DNA from: Pseudomonas alcaliphila JAB1
GTDB taxonomy: Bacteria > Pseudomonadota > Gammaproteobacteria > Pseudomonadales > Pseudomonadaceae
DNA: 64,000 nt
NCBI RefSeq assembly: GCF_001941865.1
Contig: NZ_CP016162.1
Location: 2,914,001-2,978,000, forward strand
Direction of reading: 5' to 3'
This document shows positions 13,320 through 28,238 of the stretch, piece by piece; the stretch's first letter is position 1, and every line of letters starts with the position of its first letter. A program made the translations under genes and the position numbers. The notes beneath the pieces are model-generated. The model was given only the letters and a program-made list of their open reading frames with translations. It was not told the DNA's origin and did no database searches.

Positions 13320-14630
13320 TCAGTCGGCTTTAGGAGCTTCCGCCGGCTTGACTGCGTCTTCGTAGGAAACCGCTTTATCGGTCACGTTGGCCTTCTGCAG
13401 AACAGTATCTACAACTTGCTCTTCCAGTACAACCGAACGCACTTCGTTCATTTGCTGGTCGTTCTTGTAGTACCAGGCAACGACCTGCTCAGGCTCCTGG
13501 TAAGCCGAGGCCATCTCTTCGATCAGCTCGCGCACGCGGGCTTCGTCAGGCTTCAGTTCGAACTGCTTGACCACTTCAGCGACGATCAGGCCCAGCACCA
13601 CACGGCGCTTGGCTTGCTCTTCGAACAGCTCGGCCGGCAGTTGGTCAGGCTTGATATTGCCACCGAACTGCTGAACGGCCTGCACACGCAGACGATTCAC
13701 TTCGTTGCCGATCAGCGCCTTCGGCACTTCGACCGGGTTGGCAGCCAGCAGGCCGTCCATTACCTGGTTCTTGACCTTGGACTTGATGGCCTGACGCAGT
13801 TCACGCTCCATGTTCTTGCGAACTTCGGCGCGGAAGCCTTCCAGACCGCCGTCCTTGATACCGAACAGGGCGAAGAACTCGTCGTTCAGCTCAGGCAGTT
13901 GCGGAGCGGAAACGCTGTTCACGGTAACGGTGAACTCGGCGGTTTTGCCGGCCAGATCGAGGTTCTGGTAGTCCTCGGGGAAGGTCGGGTTGATCACGCG
14001 CTCTTCACCAGCCTTGACACCGACCAGGGCGTCTTCGAAGCCCGGGATCATGCGGCCGGAGCCCAGCACCAGCTGGGTGCCCTTGGCGCTACCGCCAGCG
14101 AATGCTTCACCGTCGATCTTGCCGACGAAATCGATGTTCAGTTGGTCGCCATTCTCGGCAGCACGCTCAACAGCTTCGAAACGAGTGTTCTGCTTGCGCA
14201 GGATGTCGAGCATGTTGTCGACGTCGCTGTCGGCGACTTCAGCCTGCAGGCGCTCGATGGCGATAGTGTCGAGGCCGGTTACCTGGAACTCAGGGAATAC
14301 TTCGAAAGTAGCCACGTATTCCAGATCCTTGCCCTTCTCGAAGGACTTCGGCTCTACGGCCGGAGCGCCGGCCGGGTTCAGCTTCTGCTCGACCACGGCT
14401 TCATAGAAGGTAGCCTGGATCAGGTCGCCCAGGGCTTCCTGACGAGCGGCATCTTCATAGCGCTGACGAATCACGCTCATCGGCACCTTGCCAGGACGGA
14501 AGCCAGGAACCTTGGCACGACGGGCAGTCTGTTGCAGACGCTTGTTGACTTCGGTCTCGATGCGCTCGACGGGTACGCCGACAGTCATGCGGCGCTCAAG
14601 AGCAGAAGTGCTTTCAACAGAAACTTGCAT
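13320..14630 (-). CDS. tig: Trigger factor, ribosome-associated chaperone
   Basis: A 436-residue folding factor that binds ribosomal protein L23 at the exit tunnel and shields nascent chains. The N-terminal ribosome-binding domain carries the signature '[22 protein letters not shown]' region near residue 45. An FKBP-type PPIase domain follows at about 150-245 ('[22 protein letters not shown]'), then a long helical C-terminal domain ending in an acidic/Ala-rich tail. The start at 14630 ('MQVSVESTS') gives the family N-terminus; the 8 residues from 14654 look untranslated. It is the first protein gene downstream of the three tRNA genes. Confidence 0.97.
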   Translation of the reverse strand: MQVSVESTSALERRMTVGVPVERIETEVNKRLQQTARRAKVPGFRPGKVPMSVIRQRYEDAARQEALGDLIQATFYEAVVEQKLNPAGAPAVEPKSFEKGKDLEYVATFEVFPEFQVTGLDTIAIERLQAEVADSDVDNMLDILRKQNTRFEAVERAAENGDQLNIDFVGKIDGEAFAGGSAKGTQLVLGSGRMIPGFEDALVGVKAGEERVINPTFPEDYQNLDLAGKTAEFTVTVNSVSAPQLPELNDEFFALFGIKDGGLEGFRAEVRKNMERELRQAIKSKVKNQVMDGLLAANPVEVPKALIGNEVNRLRVQAVQQFGGNIKPDQLPAELFEEQAKRRVVLGLIVAEVVKQFELKPDEARVRELIEEMASAYQEPEQVVAWYYKNDQQMNEVRSVVLEEQVVDTVLQKANVTDKAVSYEDAVKPAEAPKAD

Positions 14631-14758
14631 GGATATTCCTCGTTGCACAGACATAAGCCGGCTCGAACCGGCCCCGAATCAAGGCCAAGCATTCTAGAGG
14701 GTCAATGTGCAGAAGTCACCCTAGAAGCAGGCGGCAGTCGGGAGGGGCTATATAAAGA

Positions 14759-14843
14759 TGGTGCGGACGGAGAGACTCGAACTCTCACACCTTGCGGCGC
14801 CAGAACCTAAATCTGGTGTGTCTACCAATTCCACCACGTCCGC
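14759..14843 (-). tRNA. tRNA-Leu (anticodon UAG)
   Basis: The minus strand gives an 85-base class II tRNA with acceptor GCGGACG/CGTCCGC, the anticodon stem-loop CCAGATTTAGGTTCTGG with anticodon TAG, a variable arm and T-loop GTTCGAGTC. The 3' CCA is encoded (14759-14761). It is the last of three tandem tRNA genes and is preceded by a terminator-like hairpin. Confidence 0.96.
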
Positions 14844-14860
14844 GTGGCTTTGCAGCTTAA

Positions 14861-14893
14861 AACAAAAACGCCAGGCTTTTGGCCTGGCGCTTT
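14861..14893 (-). terminator. Terminator-like hairpin between tRNA-His and tRNA-Leu
   Basis: On the minus strand CGCCAGGC (14882-14889) pairs with GCCTGGCG (14869-14876), extended by flanking A/T pairs, and is followed by 'TTTTTGTTTT'. It has all the marks of a rho-independent terminator yet lies only 18 bases before the tRNA-Leu 5' end, inside a tandem tRNA array. Confidence 0.7.
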
Positions 14894-14899
14894 GGAATA

Positions 14900-14976
14900 T
14901 GGGGTGGACGATGGGAATCGAACCCACGACACCAGGAGCCACAATCCTGTGCTCTACCAACTGAGCTACGCCCACC
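14900..14976 (-). tRNA. tRNA-His (anticodon GUG)
   Basis: A 77-base minus-strand tRNA with acceptor GTGGGCG/CGTCCAC and an extra 5' G (14976) facing C73, the hallmark of tRNA-His. The anticodon loop TTGTGGC carries GTG. The CCA end is encoded (14900-14902). Confidence 0.97.
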
Positions 14977-15014
14977 ATATTGCATTTGCTTACCCAACTT
15001 GCCTGACCGCCAAA

Positions 15015-15091
15015 TGGCGCACCCGGCAGGACTCGAACCTGCGACCATCCGCTTAGAAGGCGGATGCTCTATCCAACTGAGCTACGGGCAC
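15015..15091 (-). tRNA. tRNA-Arg (anticodon UCU)
   Basis: A 77-base minus-strand tRNA with anticodon loop TTCTAAG (anticodon TCT), D-loop 'AGCTCAGTTGGATAGAGC' and encoded CCA (15015-15017). The acceptor stem GTGCCCG/CGGGTGC has two G.U wobbles, U2.G71 and G3.U70, with discriminator G73. G3.U70 is the main alanine identity element in bacteria, so its presence in an arginine tRNA is unusual. Confidence 0.96.
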
Positions 15092-15202
15092 TTATCCATC
15101 TGCTAGCGCAGACTTACAAGCTTTTGGCTCCAACCTCACCACCAGGGCTTGGCTCTTGCCGCCTCACCCAGCGAGTGGCTGTTCCTGAGAAGCGGGGCGA
15201 AT

Positions 15203-15230
15203 GTTATAGACGGCCCCCAACCTCGTCAAC
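15203..15230 (-). promoter_or_regulatory. Promoter of the tRNA-Arg-His-Leu array
   Basis: On the minus strand TTGACG (15224-15229) and TATAAC (15203-15208) are 15 bases apart, or 16 if the -35 is read as GTTGAC (15225-15230). They are followed by a GC-rich discriminator 'ATTCGCCCCGC', the type linked to stringent control of stable RNA. It lies about 110 bases before tRNA-Arg. The rest of the 15092-15360 gap contains the folD leader; no clear folD promoter was recognized. Confidence 0.55.
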
Positions 15231-15360
15231 AGAAATTTTCAAAAAAATTCAGCGATTTAAAGGAGTTACGCGAAAACGACGGCAGGCGCCTTTGCCCAAG
15301 TGAGCGCCCATGCGAGAATGCGCGTCCTTTTTTCATCCTTCTTAATGGTTAACCAGCGCA

Positions 15361-16215
15361 ATGACCGCACAACTGATCGACGGCAAGGCGATCGCCGCCA
15401 GCCTCCGCCAGCAGATTGCCCAACGTGTCGCCGAACGCCGCCAGCAAGGCCTTCGTGCGCCAGGCCTGGCCGTGATCCTGGTCGGCACCGATCCCGCCTC
15501 CCAGGTCTATGTGTCACATAAACGCAAGGATTGCGAAGAAGTCGGCTTTGTTTCCCGCGCCTATGATCTGCCGGCAGAGACCAGCCAGGCCGATCTGCTC
15601 GCCCTGATCGACGAGCTCAATGAAGACCCGGCCATCGACGGTATCCTGGTACAGCTGCCGCTGCCGGAGAATCTCGACTCGTCCCTGCTGCTCGAACGCA
15701 TTCGCCCGGATAAAGATGTGGACGGCTTTCACCCCTACAACATCGGCCGCCTGGCCCAGCGCATGCCGCTGCTGCGCCCCTGTACCCCCAAGGGCATCAT
15801 GACCCTGCTGGAAAGCACGGGCGCCGATCTTTACGGCATGCATGCAGTGGTAGTTGGCGCGTCCAATATCGTCGGCCGACCAATGGCCATGGAGTTGCTG
15901 CTGGCCGGTTGCACCGTGACCGTCACCCACCGCTTCACCAAGGATCTGGCTGCTCACGTCGGCCAGGCCGATATCGTCGTGGTCGCTGCAGGCAAGCCTG
16001 GGCTGGTCAAGGGCGAGTGGATCAAGCCAGGCGCCATCGTCATCGACGTCGGCATCAACCGTCAGGAAGACGGCAAGCTGGTCGGCGACGTGACCTTTGA
16101 TGCCGCCCTGCCCCGCGCCGGCTGGATCACCCCGGTTCCAGGCGGTGTTGGCCCGATGACCCGCGCAGGCCTGCTGGAAAACACCCTGCACGCGGCCGAG
16201 CATCTGCATAAATAA
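15361..16215 (+). CDS. folD: Bifunctional methylenetetrahydrofolate dehydrogenase / methenyltetrahydrofolate cyclohydrolase
   Basis: A 284-residue cytosolic enzyme that interconverts 5,10-methylene-, 5,10-methenyl- and 10-formyl-tetrahydrofolate using NADP, supplying one-carbon units for purines and formyl-Met. The catalytic Lys region is '[14 protein letters not shown]'. The signature '[17 protein letters not shown]', the dinucleotide-binding '[20 protein letters not shown]' and the C-terminal '[17 protein letters not shown]' are all present. Length is normal (about 285). The gene stands alone, divergent from the tRNA array, and ends in a strong terminator. Confidence 0.97.
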   Translation: MTAQLIDGKAIAASLRQQIAQRVAERRQQGLRAPGLAVILVGTDPASQVYVSHKRKDCEEVGFVSRAYDLPAETSQADLLALIDELNEDPAIDGILVQLPLPENLDSSLLLERIRPDKDVDGFHPYNIGRLAQRMPLLRPCTPKGIMTLLESTGADLYGMHAVVVGASNIVGRPMAMELLLAGCTVTVTHRFTKDLAAHVGQADIVVVAAGKPGLVKGEWIKPGAIVIDVGINRQEDGKLVGDVTFDAALPRAGWITPVPGGVGPMTRAGLLENTLHAAEHLHK

Positions 16216-16231
16216 GCGGTACGGCTGAATG

Positions 16232-16260
16232 AAAAACGGCACCCTAGGGTGCCGTTTTTT
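16232..16260 (+). terminator. Strong rho-independent terminator of folD
   Basis: AAAAACGGCACCC pairs with GGGTGCCGTTTTT across a 2-base loop and is followed by a T run. The A-rich 5' side makes it bidirectional. Confidence 0.95.
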
Positions 16261-16262
16261 AT

Positions 16263-16284
16263 CGCGGCTGAAGCCGCTCCCACA
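16263..16284 (+). repeat. REP half-element
   Basis: CGCGGCTGAAGCCGCTCCCA is one arm of the REP family found as inverted pairs elsewhere in this window. No matching second arm is seen within 50 bases, so it is a singlet. Confidence 0.7.
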
Positions 16285-16334
16285 GGGAAGGAAGCCCCCT
16301 CGCCGAAGGGCTTCAGCCACTGCGCCCCTGAGAT

Positions 16335-18077
<1,743 letters not shown>

Positions 18078-18128
18078 AGAGACCTCCATCTCAGGATTTG
18101 GGGAGAGGCATACCGGCGGCAGCCCGGC

Positions 18129-18401
18129 TCAGCCCCAGCGCATGACTGCGCACAACCACAACAGCGATAGCAGCGATGCTATCCACACGCTCCAGTCGGT
18201 CACGCCTATCACCAGCAGGTGCAGGTAGGCGCTGCCGAGCAGACCGATGAACAACCGATCACCCCGGGTGGTGGTGATCGGCAGAAAACCCTTGCGCTCG
18301 ACGCACGGCCAGCGCAGCTCGACCAGCGTCATGCCGGCCAGCAGTACGGCGATGCCGCCGAAGAACAGCGCGGTTGGTAGAGTCCAGGCCATCCAGCTCA
18401 T
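18129..18401 (-). CDS. DUF2160 small membrane protein
   Basis: A 90-residue protein with about three hydrophobic segments ('ALFFGGIAVLLAGMTLVEL', 'LFIGLLGSAYLHLLVIGVT', 'WIASLLSLLWLCAVM'). It matches the DUF2160 pattern, including 'ERKGFLPITTTRGDRLFIGLLG'. Proteins of this family occur inside glycerol-type ABC operons between the second permease and the binding protein, exactly the position here. The function is unknown; a role as a small accessory subunit of the membrane complex is inference. Spacing of 12 bases to the permease upstream indicates cotranscription. Confidence 0.8.
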   Translation of the reverse strand: MSWMAWTLPTALFFGGIAVLLAGMTLVELRWPCVERKGFLPITTTRGDRLFIGLLGSAYLHLLVIGVTDWSVWIASLLSLLWLCAVMRWG

Positions 18402-18413
18402 GACGAACCTCCC

Positions 18414-19214
<801 letters not shown>

Positions 19215-19222
19215 GGTCGGCC

Positions 19223-20086
19223 TCAGCGGGTTTTGTCGTCATGGGTCATGGCGGTGTAGAACAACCAGGACACCAGCAGGATGATCAGGAAGTACACCAG
19301 CGAGAACGCCGCGGCCGGGCCCAGATCGAACTGGCCGATGGCCATTTGCGTCAGGGTCTGGCTGAGGAAGGTGGTGGCGTTGCCCGGCCCGCCGCCGGTG
19401 AGCACGAAGGGCTCGGTGTAGATCATGAAACTGTCCATGAAGCGCAGCATCACCGCGATCAGCAGCACGCTTTTCAGCTTGGGCAGCTGGATATGGCGGA
19501 ACACCGCCCAGTTCGACGCGCGGTCGATGCGCGCCGCCTGGTAATAGACGTCAGGAATGGCGCGCAGGCCGGAGTAGCACAACAGCGCCACCAGCGAGGT
19601 CCAGTGCCAGACGTCCATGATCAGCACCGTCACCCAGGCATCCATGGTGTTGGAGGCGTAGTTGTAGCTGATGCCCAGCTTGTTCAGCGCCCAGCCCATC
19701 AGGCCGATGTCGGCGCGGCCGAAGATCTGCCAGATGGTACCGACCACGTTCCACGGGATCAGCAGCGGAATGGCCATCAGGATCAGACACAGCGACGCCC
19801 AGCGTCCGCGTGTCGGCATGCACAAGGCAATGGCGATGCCCAGCGGGATCTGGATCAGCAGCACGCAGGCGGAAAAGATGAACTGGCGCAGCAGCGAGTC
19901 GTGCAGGCGCGGGTCCTGCAACACCTGGCGATACCAGTCGACGCCGACGAAGTAGCGGGTGGACGGATCGAAGATGTCCTGCACCGAGTAGTTGACCACG
20001 GTCATCATCGGCACGATGGCGCTGAACGCCACCAGCAGGAACACCGGCAGTACCAGCCACCAGGCCTTGTTGTTCTGCACCCTCAT
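19223..20086 (-). CDS. ABC transporter permease, MalF type (GlpP-like)
   Basis: A 287-residue permease with about six hydrophobic segments, starting 'MRVQNNKAWWLVLPVFLLV'. The EAA loop is 'IPDVYYQAARIDRASNWAVFRHIQLPKLKSVL'. The start at 20086 overlaps the stop of the preceding ATPase in an ATGA, so translation is coupled; the frame further upstream to 20131 lies within that ATPase. It forms the transmembrane pair with the next gene. Confidence 0.9.
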   Translation of the reverse strand: MRVQNNKAWWLVLPVFLLVAFSAIVPMMTVVNYSVQDIFDPSTRYFVGVDWYRQVLQDPRLHDSLLRQFIFSACVLLIQIPLGIAIALCMPTRGRWASLCLILMAIPLLIPWNVVGTIWQIFGRADIGLMGWALNKLGISYNYASNTMDAWVTVLIMDVWHWTSLVALLCYSGLRAIPDVYYQAARIDRASNWAVFRHIQLPKLKSVLLIAVMLRFMDSFMIYTEPFVLTGGGPGNATTFLSQTLTQMAIGQFDLGPAAAFSLVYFLIILLVSWLFYTAMTHDDKTR

Positions 20087-21179
20087 GGCGCCACCTCCAC
20101 CAGGTAGTCGTCGGCATAGAGCATCAGCCACTGCGCGGGGAAGCTCAGGTAGACCTGCTCACGCGGCACCGGCTGATCCTCCTGCAGGCGCACCTTGAGC
20201 ACCTGGCCGTCGAGATCGAAGGTGAGAATCTTGTAGGTGCCGAGATCCTCGACATGCAGCACCCGGCCACACAGCGCGTCTTCATAGGCGCCATCCCAGA
20301 CATGCACGAACTCGGGACGGATGCCCACCTGCAGGCGCTTGCCGTCCAGCTCGGCGAGGCGCTGGTTGAGCGCGGCGGACAGCGGCAACACCGTCCCGGC
20401 AAAACGCACGCCGCCCTCGCAGCGCTGCACCTCGATCAGGTTCATGCCCGGGCTGCCGATGAAATAGCCGACGAAGGTATGTCCGGGGCGCTCGAACAGC
20501 TCGCGCGGCGTGCCGAACTGGACGATCTGTCCGCCATACATCACCGCGATCTTGTCGGCGAAGGTGGAGGCCTCCAGCTGATCGTGGGTGACGTAGACCA
20601 TGGTGATGTTGAACTGCTCGTGGATCTGCTTGAGCTTGCGCCGCAGCTTCCACTTCAGGTGCGGGTCGATCACCGTCAGTGGCTCGTCGAAGAGGATCGC
20701 CGAGACGTCGTCACGCACCAGACCACGGCCCATGGAGACCTTCTGCTTCTCGTCGGCGGTGAGGTTGCGCGCCTTTTTGTGCAGCAGGGGATGCAGCTCC
20801 AGCACCTCGGCGATCTCGTGCACCTTGCTCATCACCCGCGCCTCGTCCATGCCCTGGTTGCGCAGCGGGAAGGCCAGGTTGTCGAACACCGTCATGGTGT
20901 CGTAGACCACCGGAAACTGGAAAACCTGGGCGATGTTGCGCTCCTGCGGCGACAGCGTATTGACCGCCTTGCCGTCGAACTGCACCTCGCCCTGCGACGG
21001 GCTGAGCAGGCCGGAGATGATGTTGAGCAGTGTGGACTTGCCGCAGCCTGACGGCCCCAGCAGCGCATAGGCGCCGCCCTGCTGCCAGACATGGTTCATC
21101 TCGCGAATCGCGTAGTCTTCCGGCGCCTTCGGCACGCCGCTGTAGCTGTGCGCGAGGTTGTGCAAGCGAATCTCGGCCA

Positions 21180-21180
<1 letters not shown>
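20083..21180 (-). CDS. ABC transporter ATPase (GlpT-like, second of pair)
   Basis: A 365-residue sugar-type ATPase. It has Walker A 'GPSGCGKST', Q-loop 'FQFPVVYDTMTVFDNLAF', Walker B 'ILFDEPLTVIDP', an H-loop 'YVTHDQLEASTFADKIAVM' and a C-terminal regulatory OB-fold (residues about 240-365). The signature region 'NLTADEKQKVSMGRGLV' deviates from the canonical LSGGQ, as does Asp-Pro in place of Asp in the D-loop, so this subunit may form a degenerate site. It overlaps both neighbours by ATGA. Two distinct ATPases per transporter is typical of the GlpST-type systems. Confidence 0.88.
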
Positions 21181-22274
<1,094 letters not shown>

Positions 22275-22319
22275 GGCCTGTCCTTTTTCTTGTCGTGCCA
22301 TTCGGTTGCGAACATCGAT

Positions 22320-22335
22320 AGCGACAAGCGTGCCA
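22320..22335 (-). promoter_or_regulatory. Sigma-54 (-24/-12) promoter of the glycerol-type ABC operon
   Basis: The minus strand reads TGGCACGCTTGTCGCT. It has the invariant GG and GC with the required 10-base gap and the full TGGCACG of the -24 element; the -12 element is TCGCT against TTGCA/T. The first ATPase gene starts 46 bases downstream and a sigma-54 activator gene is divergent. Confidence 0.82.
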
Positions 22336-22412
22336 GCCCCCAAAAAACCAACGCATCTCGTTGATCAGCATCGAAAAAGCCGCCAAAGAACGGTGCAGCG
22401 ACGGTTTTCCAC

Positions 22413-22492
22413 TGAACACTTTTGAACAGTCGAATGTGAACAACTGAACAATTCGTTCGTTGACTTTGAACAGGCTTGAACGAAACTGAATT
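22413..22492. promoter_or_regulatory. Array of TGAACA boxes, candidate enhancer for the sigma-54 activator
   Basis: TGAACA occurs at 22413, 22423, 22437, 22445 and 22467, with TGAACG at 22477 and TGAATT at 22487. Pairs at 22413/22423 and 22467/22477 are exactly 10 bases apart, one DNA turn. The array starts 78 bases upstream of the -24 element, normal for enhancer sites of sigma-54 activators. Binding by the divergent activator is inferred. Confidence 0.6.
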
Positions 22493-22533
22493 GATCGCGG
22501 CGCAGATCGCGAACCAACAAGAAGAGATCATGT

Positions 22534-24352
<1,819 letters not shown>

Positions 24353-24363
<11 letters not shown>

Positions 24364-25249
24364 CGGCACGCCGGGTCTTTATGCCCAGCCGCCAGCCCTG
24401 CTGCATGCCCGCGGCTGCCAGCAGAATGGCCGCCACACCGAGCCACTGCAGCGGGCTGAGCCAGTGATCGAAGGCCAGCCAGTCGACGAGGATCGCCGCC
24501 ACCGGATAAATGAACGACAGCGCGCCGGTCAGCGCCGTCGGCAGTTTTTGGATGGCGCCGTAGAGCAGCATGTACATCAGCCCGGTATGCACCACACCCA
24601 GGGTCGCAAGGCTGGCCCAGGCCACCTCGCCCTGCGGCAGCTGATGCCCAGCCAGGGGCGCCAGCATCAGCACACCGGTCAGCAACTGGATCAGCGCGAT
24701 CAGATGCGGCGGCGTAGCGCTGAGGCGTTTGACGATCAATGCCGCGACCGCATAGAGCAGCGCCGCCCCCAGCGCCAGGGCGATGCCCAGCAGGTAGTTG
24801 CCACCGGCCACCGCGCCCCGCCCGTGGGCACTGACGATGGCCAGCATGCCGATGAAAGCCAGCGCCAGCCAACCGAGCTTGAGCCAGGTGATGCGCTCGC
24901 CGAGAAACAGCGCCGCCAGGCCCACCAACATGAAAGGCTGGACGTTGTAGACCACGGTGCTGACGGCGATGGAGGCCTGCGCGTAAGAGGCGAACAACAG
25001 CAACCAGTTACCGACGATGGCCACGCCGCTGAGCACCGCCAGCAGCAATACGCGCCGCCCCAGAAGCTCGGCACGCAGCAGGCCGAGCACGGCGCAGACC
25101 AACAGCAACATGCCGCCGCCGATCAGGCAGCGCCAGAACACCACATCCACCACGGCCTGGCCGGATACCAGGACGAACCAACCGATGGTGCCGGAAATCA
25201 GCATGGCGGCGACCATTTCCAGCGAACCGCGTTTGAGGTTGTTATCCAT
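24353..25249 (-). CDS. EamA/DMT-family transporter
   Basis: A 298-residue membrane protein with about ten hydrophobic segments in two EamA repeats, the first from about residue 10 and the second from about 155 ('NYLLGIALALGAALLYAVAALIVKRL'). It is an inner-membrane drug/metabolite exporter-like protein with no substrate predictable from sequence. It overlaps the stop of the sigma-54 activator gene by 11 bases in convergent orientation and is divergent from an Lrp/AsnC regulator, which may control it. Confidence 0.88.
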
Positions 25250-25384
25250 GAGGGGAGCCTCTTCGAGAGATGACGATAATTATCCGAAGGTGCAACTTCC
25301 CTCTCCATGGAGAATCTGAGGCAGAATCCAGTCCTCGCCTTTTTTACAACGGCATATTCCGGCTTTTACCTAACGAGGCCTGCA

Positions 25385-25822
25385 ATGACCGATGAAATCG
25401 ACCAGACCCTGATCGCCGCCCTGATGGAAGATTCGCGGCGTTCACTGAAAGCCCTGGCGCAGATCAGTGGCCTGTCCTCCCCCAGCGTGGCCGAGCGGCT
25501 GCGCCGCCTGGAGGAACGCGGCGTGCTCAAGGGCTATACGGTGGAGATCGATCCGCGCCATTTCGGCTATCAGTTGCAGGCCATCGTTCGCGTGCGGCCG
25601 CTGCCCGGCAAGCTGCATGAAGTGGAGCGACTGATTCAGGCCACGCCCGAGTTCACCGAATGCGACAAGGTCACCGGCGAGGACTGCTTCGTGGCTCGCC
25701 TGCACGTGCGCTCCATGGAGCAACTGGACGAGGTGCTCGACCGCATCAACGGCTACGCCGAAACCAACACTGCCATCGTCAAGAAGACCTCGGTGCCCCG
25801 TCGCCTGCCCCCGATGAACTGA
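25385..25822 (+). CDS. Lrp/AsnC-family transcriptional regulator
   Basis: A 145-residue regulator with an N-terminal winged helix ('MTDEIDQTLIAALMEDSRRSLKALAQISGLSSPSVAERLRRLEERGVL', about residues 1-60) and a C-terminal RAM/AsnC ligand-binding domain. The start at 25385 follows 'AACGAGGCCTGCA'; the in-frame extension to 25307 has no plausible site. It is divergent from the EamA transporter and 12 bases upstream of the interrupted ampC gene. Lrp/EamA divergent pairs are common, so control of the transporter is the likeliest role. Confidence 0.9.
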   Translation: MTDEIDQTLIAALMEDSRRSLKALAQISGLSSPSVAERLRRLEERGVLKGYTVEIDPRHFGYQLQAIVRVRPLPGKLHEVERLIQATPEFTECDKVTGEDCFVARLHVRSMEQLDEVLDRINGYAETNTAIVKKTSVPRRLPPMN

Positions 25823-25834
25823 CAAGGAACGATC

Positions 25835-26971
<1,137 letters not shown>

Positions 26972-27014
26972 GCTGGTTTGCAAGGCATCGGTGCGCAGGA
27001 TGCGCACCTTGCGC

Positions 27015-28142
27015 TTATAAACTGCGCGCAATCACCATCCGCTGCACGTCGCTGGTGCCCTCGTAGATCTGGCAGACGCGCACGTCACGGTAGATGCGCT
27101 CGACCGGGAAGTCCTTGAGGTAGCCGTAACCGCCTAGCGTCTGGATCGCCGCCGAGCACACCCGTTCGGCCATCTCAGAGGCGAACAGCTTGGCCATCGA
27201 CGCCTCGGTCAGGCATGGCTGGCCTGCCTCACGCAGGCTCGCCGCGTGGTGCACCATCTGCCGCGCCACGGCGATCTGCGTGGCCATGTCGGCCAGGCGA
27301 AACGCCACTGCCTGGTGTTCGATGATCGGCTTGCCGAAGGTCACCCGCTCGTGGGCGTAATCACGCGCCGCCTCGAACGCGGCGCGGGCCATGCCCACCG
27401 ACTGCGCGGCGATGCCGATGCGTCCGCCTTCCAGGTTGGCCAGGGCAATGCGATAGCCTTCGCCCTCCTCACCCAGGCGCAGCTCGGCCGGAATGCGCAC
27501 GTCGTCGAACTGGAGCTGGCAGGTGTCGGAGGCGTGCTGGCCGAGCTTGTCCTCGACCCGCACCACCGAGAACCCCGGCGTATCGGTGGGTACGATAAAG
27601 GCGCTGATGCCCTTCTTGCCGGCTTGCGGATCGGTGACGGCGAAGACGATGACCATGCCGGCATGGCTGCCGGATGTGATGAACTGCTTGGCGCCACTCA
27701 GCACGTAGTGATCGCCATCGCGCCGGGCGCGGGTGCGTAGATCGCTGGCGTCGGAGCCGGCCTGCGGCTCGGTCAAGGCGAAGGCACCGAGCATGCTGCC
27801 CTCGGCCAGCGGACGGAGAAAACGCTGTTTCTGCGCCTCGCTGCCGTATTTGAGGATCGGCATGCAGCCCACCGAGTTGTGCACGCTCATGATGGTGGAG
27901 CAGGCGCCGTCGCCCGCGGCGATCTCCTCCAGGGCCATGGCGTAGGCCAGATGACCGGTTTCGGCACCGCCCCACTGCTGCGGCACCAGCATGCCCATAA
28001 AACCCAACTGGCCCATCTCGGCGATGGCCTCGGCGGGGAAGCGATGCTCGCGATCCCAGTCGGCGGCGAAGGGTTTCAGGCGCTCCTGGGCGAACTGGCG
28101 GGCCATGTCACGGATAAGGATGTCTTCTTCGTTGGGCAGCAT
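27015..28142 (-). CDS. Acyl-CoA dehydrogenase
   Basis: A 375-residue FAD enzyme that introduces the alpha-beta double bond in an acyl-CoA. The FAD/substrate signatures '[21 protein letters not shown]' and '[22 protein letters not shown]' are present. The base Glu is in '[19 protein letters not shown]', the position used by short-chain and short-branched-chain enzymes, whereas the isovaleryl-CoA enzyme carries it elsewhere. It heads a set with a thiolase and an SDR, transcribed away from the liu cluster. This suggests a branched or short acyl-CoA such as 2-methylbutyryl-CoA; the substrate is inferred. Confidence 0.9.
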   Translation of the reverse strand: MLPNEEDILIRDMARQFAQERLKPFAADWDREHRFPAEAIAEMGQLGFMGMLVPQQWGGAETGHLAYAMALEEIAAGDGACSTIMSVHNSVGCMPILKYGSEAQKQRFLRPLAEGSMLGAFALTEPQAGSDASDLRTRARRDGDHYVLSGAKQFITSGSHAGMVIVFAVTDPQAGKKGISAFIVPTDTPGFSVVRVEDKLGQHASDTCQLQFDDVRIPAELRLGEEGEGYRIALANLEGGRIGIAAQSVGMARAAFEAARDYAHERVTFGKPIIEHQAVAFRLADMATQIAVARQMVHHAASLREAGQPCLTEASMAKLFASEMAERVCSAAIQTLGGYGYLKDFPVERIYRDVRVCQIYEGTSDVQRMVIARSL

Positions 28143-28170
28143 GGCTGGCTCCGGTAAAACAGGTTAATTG

Positions 28171-28221
28171 CTGTGGGAGGCGCTTTAGCGGCGACAGTCG
28201 CGGCTGAAGCCCCTCCCACAG
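28171..28221. repeat. REP-type inverted repeat
   Basis: Two arms beginning CTGTGGGAGG and ending CCTCCCACAG flank GCT/AGC-rich cores with a few mismatches. It fills the 96-base gap between the thiolase and acyl-CoA dehydrogenase genes. Confidence 0.75.
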
Positions 28222-28238
28222 GTCAAGTACGTGGGTAC

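Noticed and set aside
14844..15106. Small frames encoding peptides such as 'AHPAGLEPATIRLEGG' and 'RTRQDSNLRPSA'
   Set aside because: These are translations of tRNA genes, a well-known source of false annotations.
22285..22310. Second TGGCACG on the minus strand upstream of the ABC operon
   Set aside because: No GC dinucleotide at the -12 spacing follows it, so it does not form a sigma-54 promoter.
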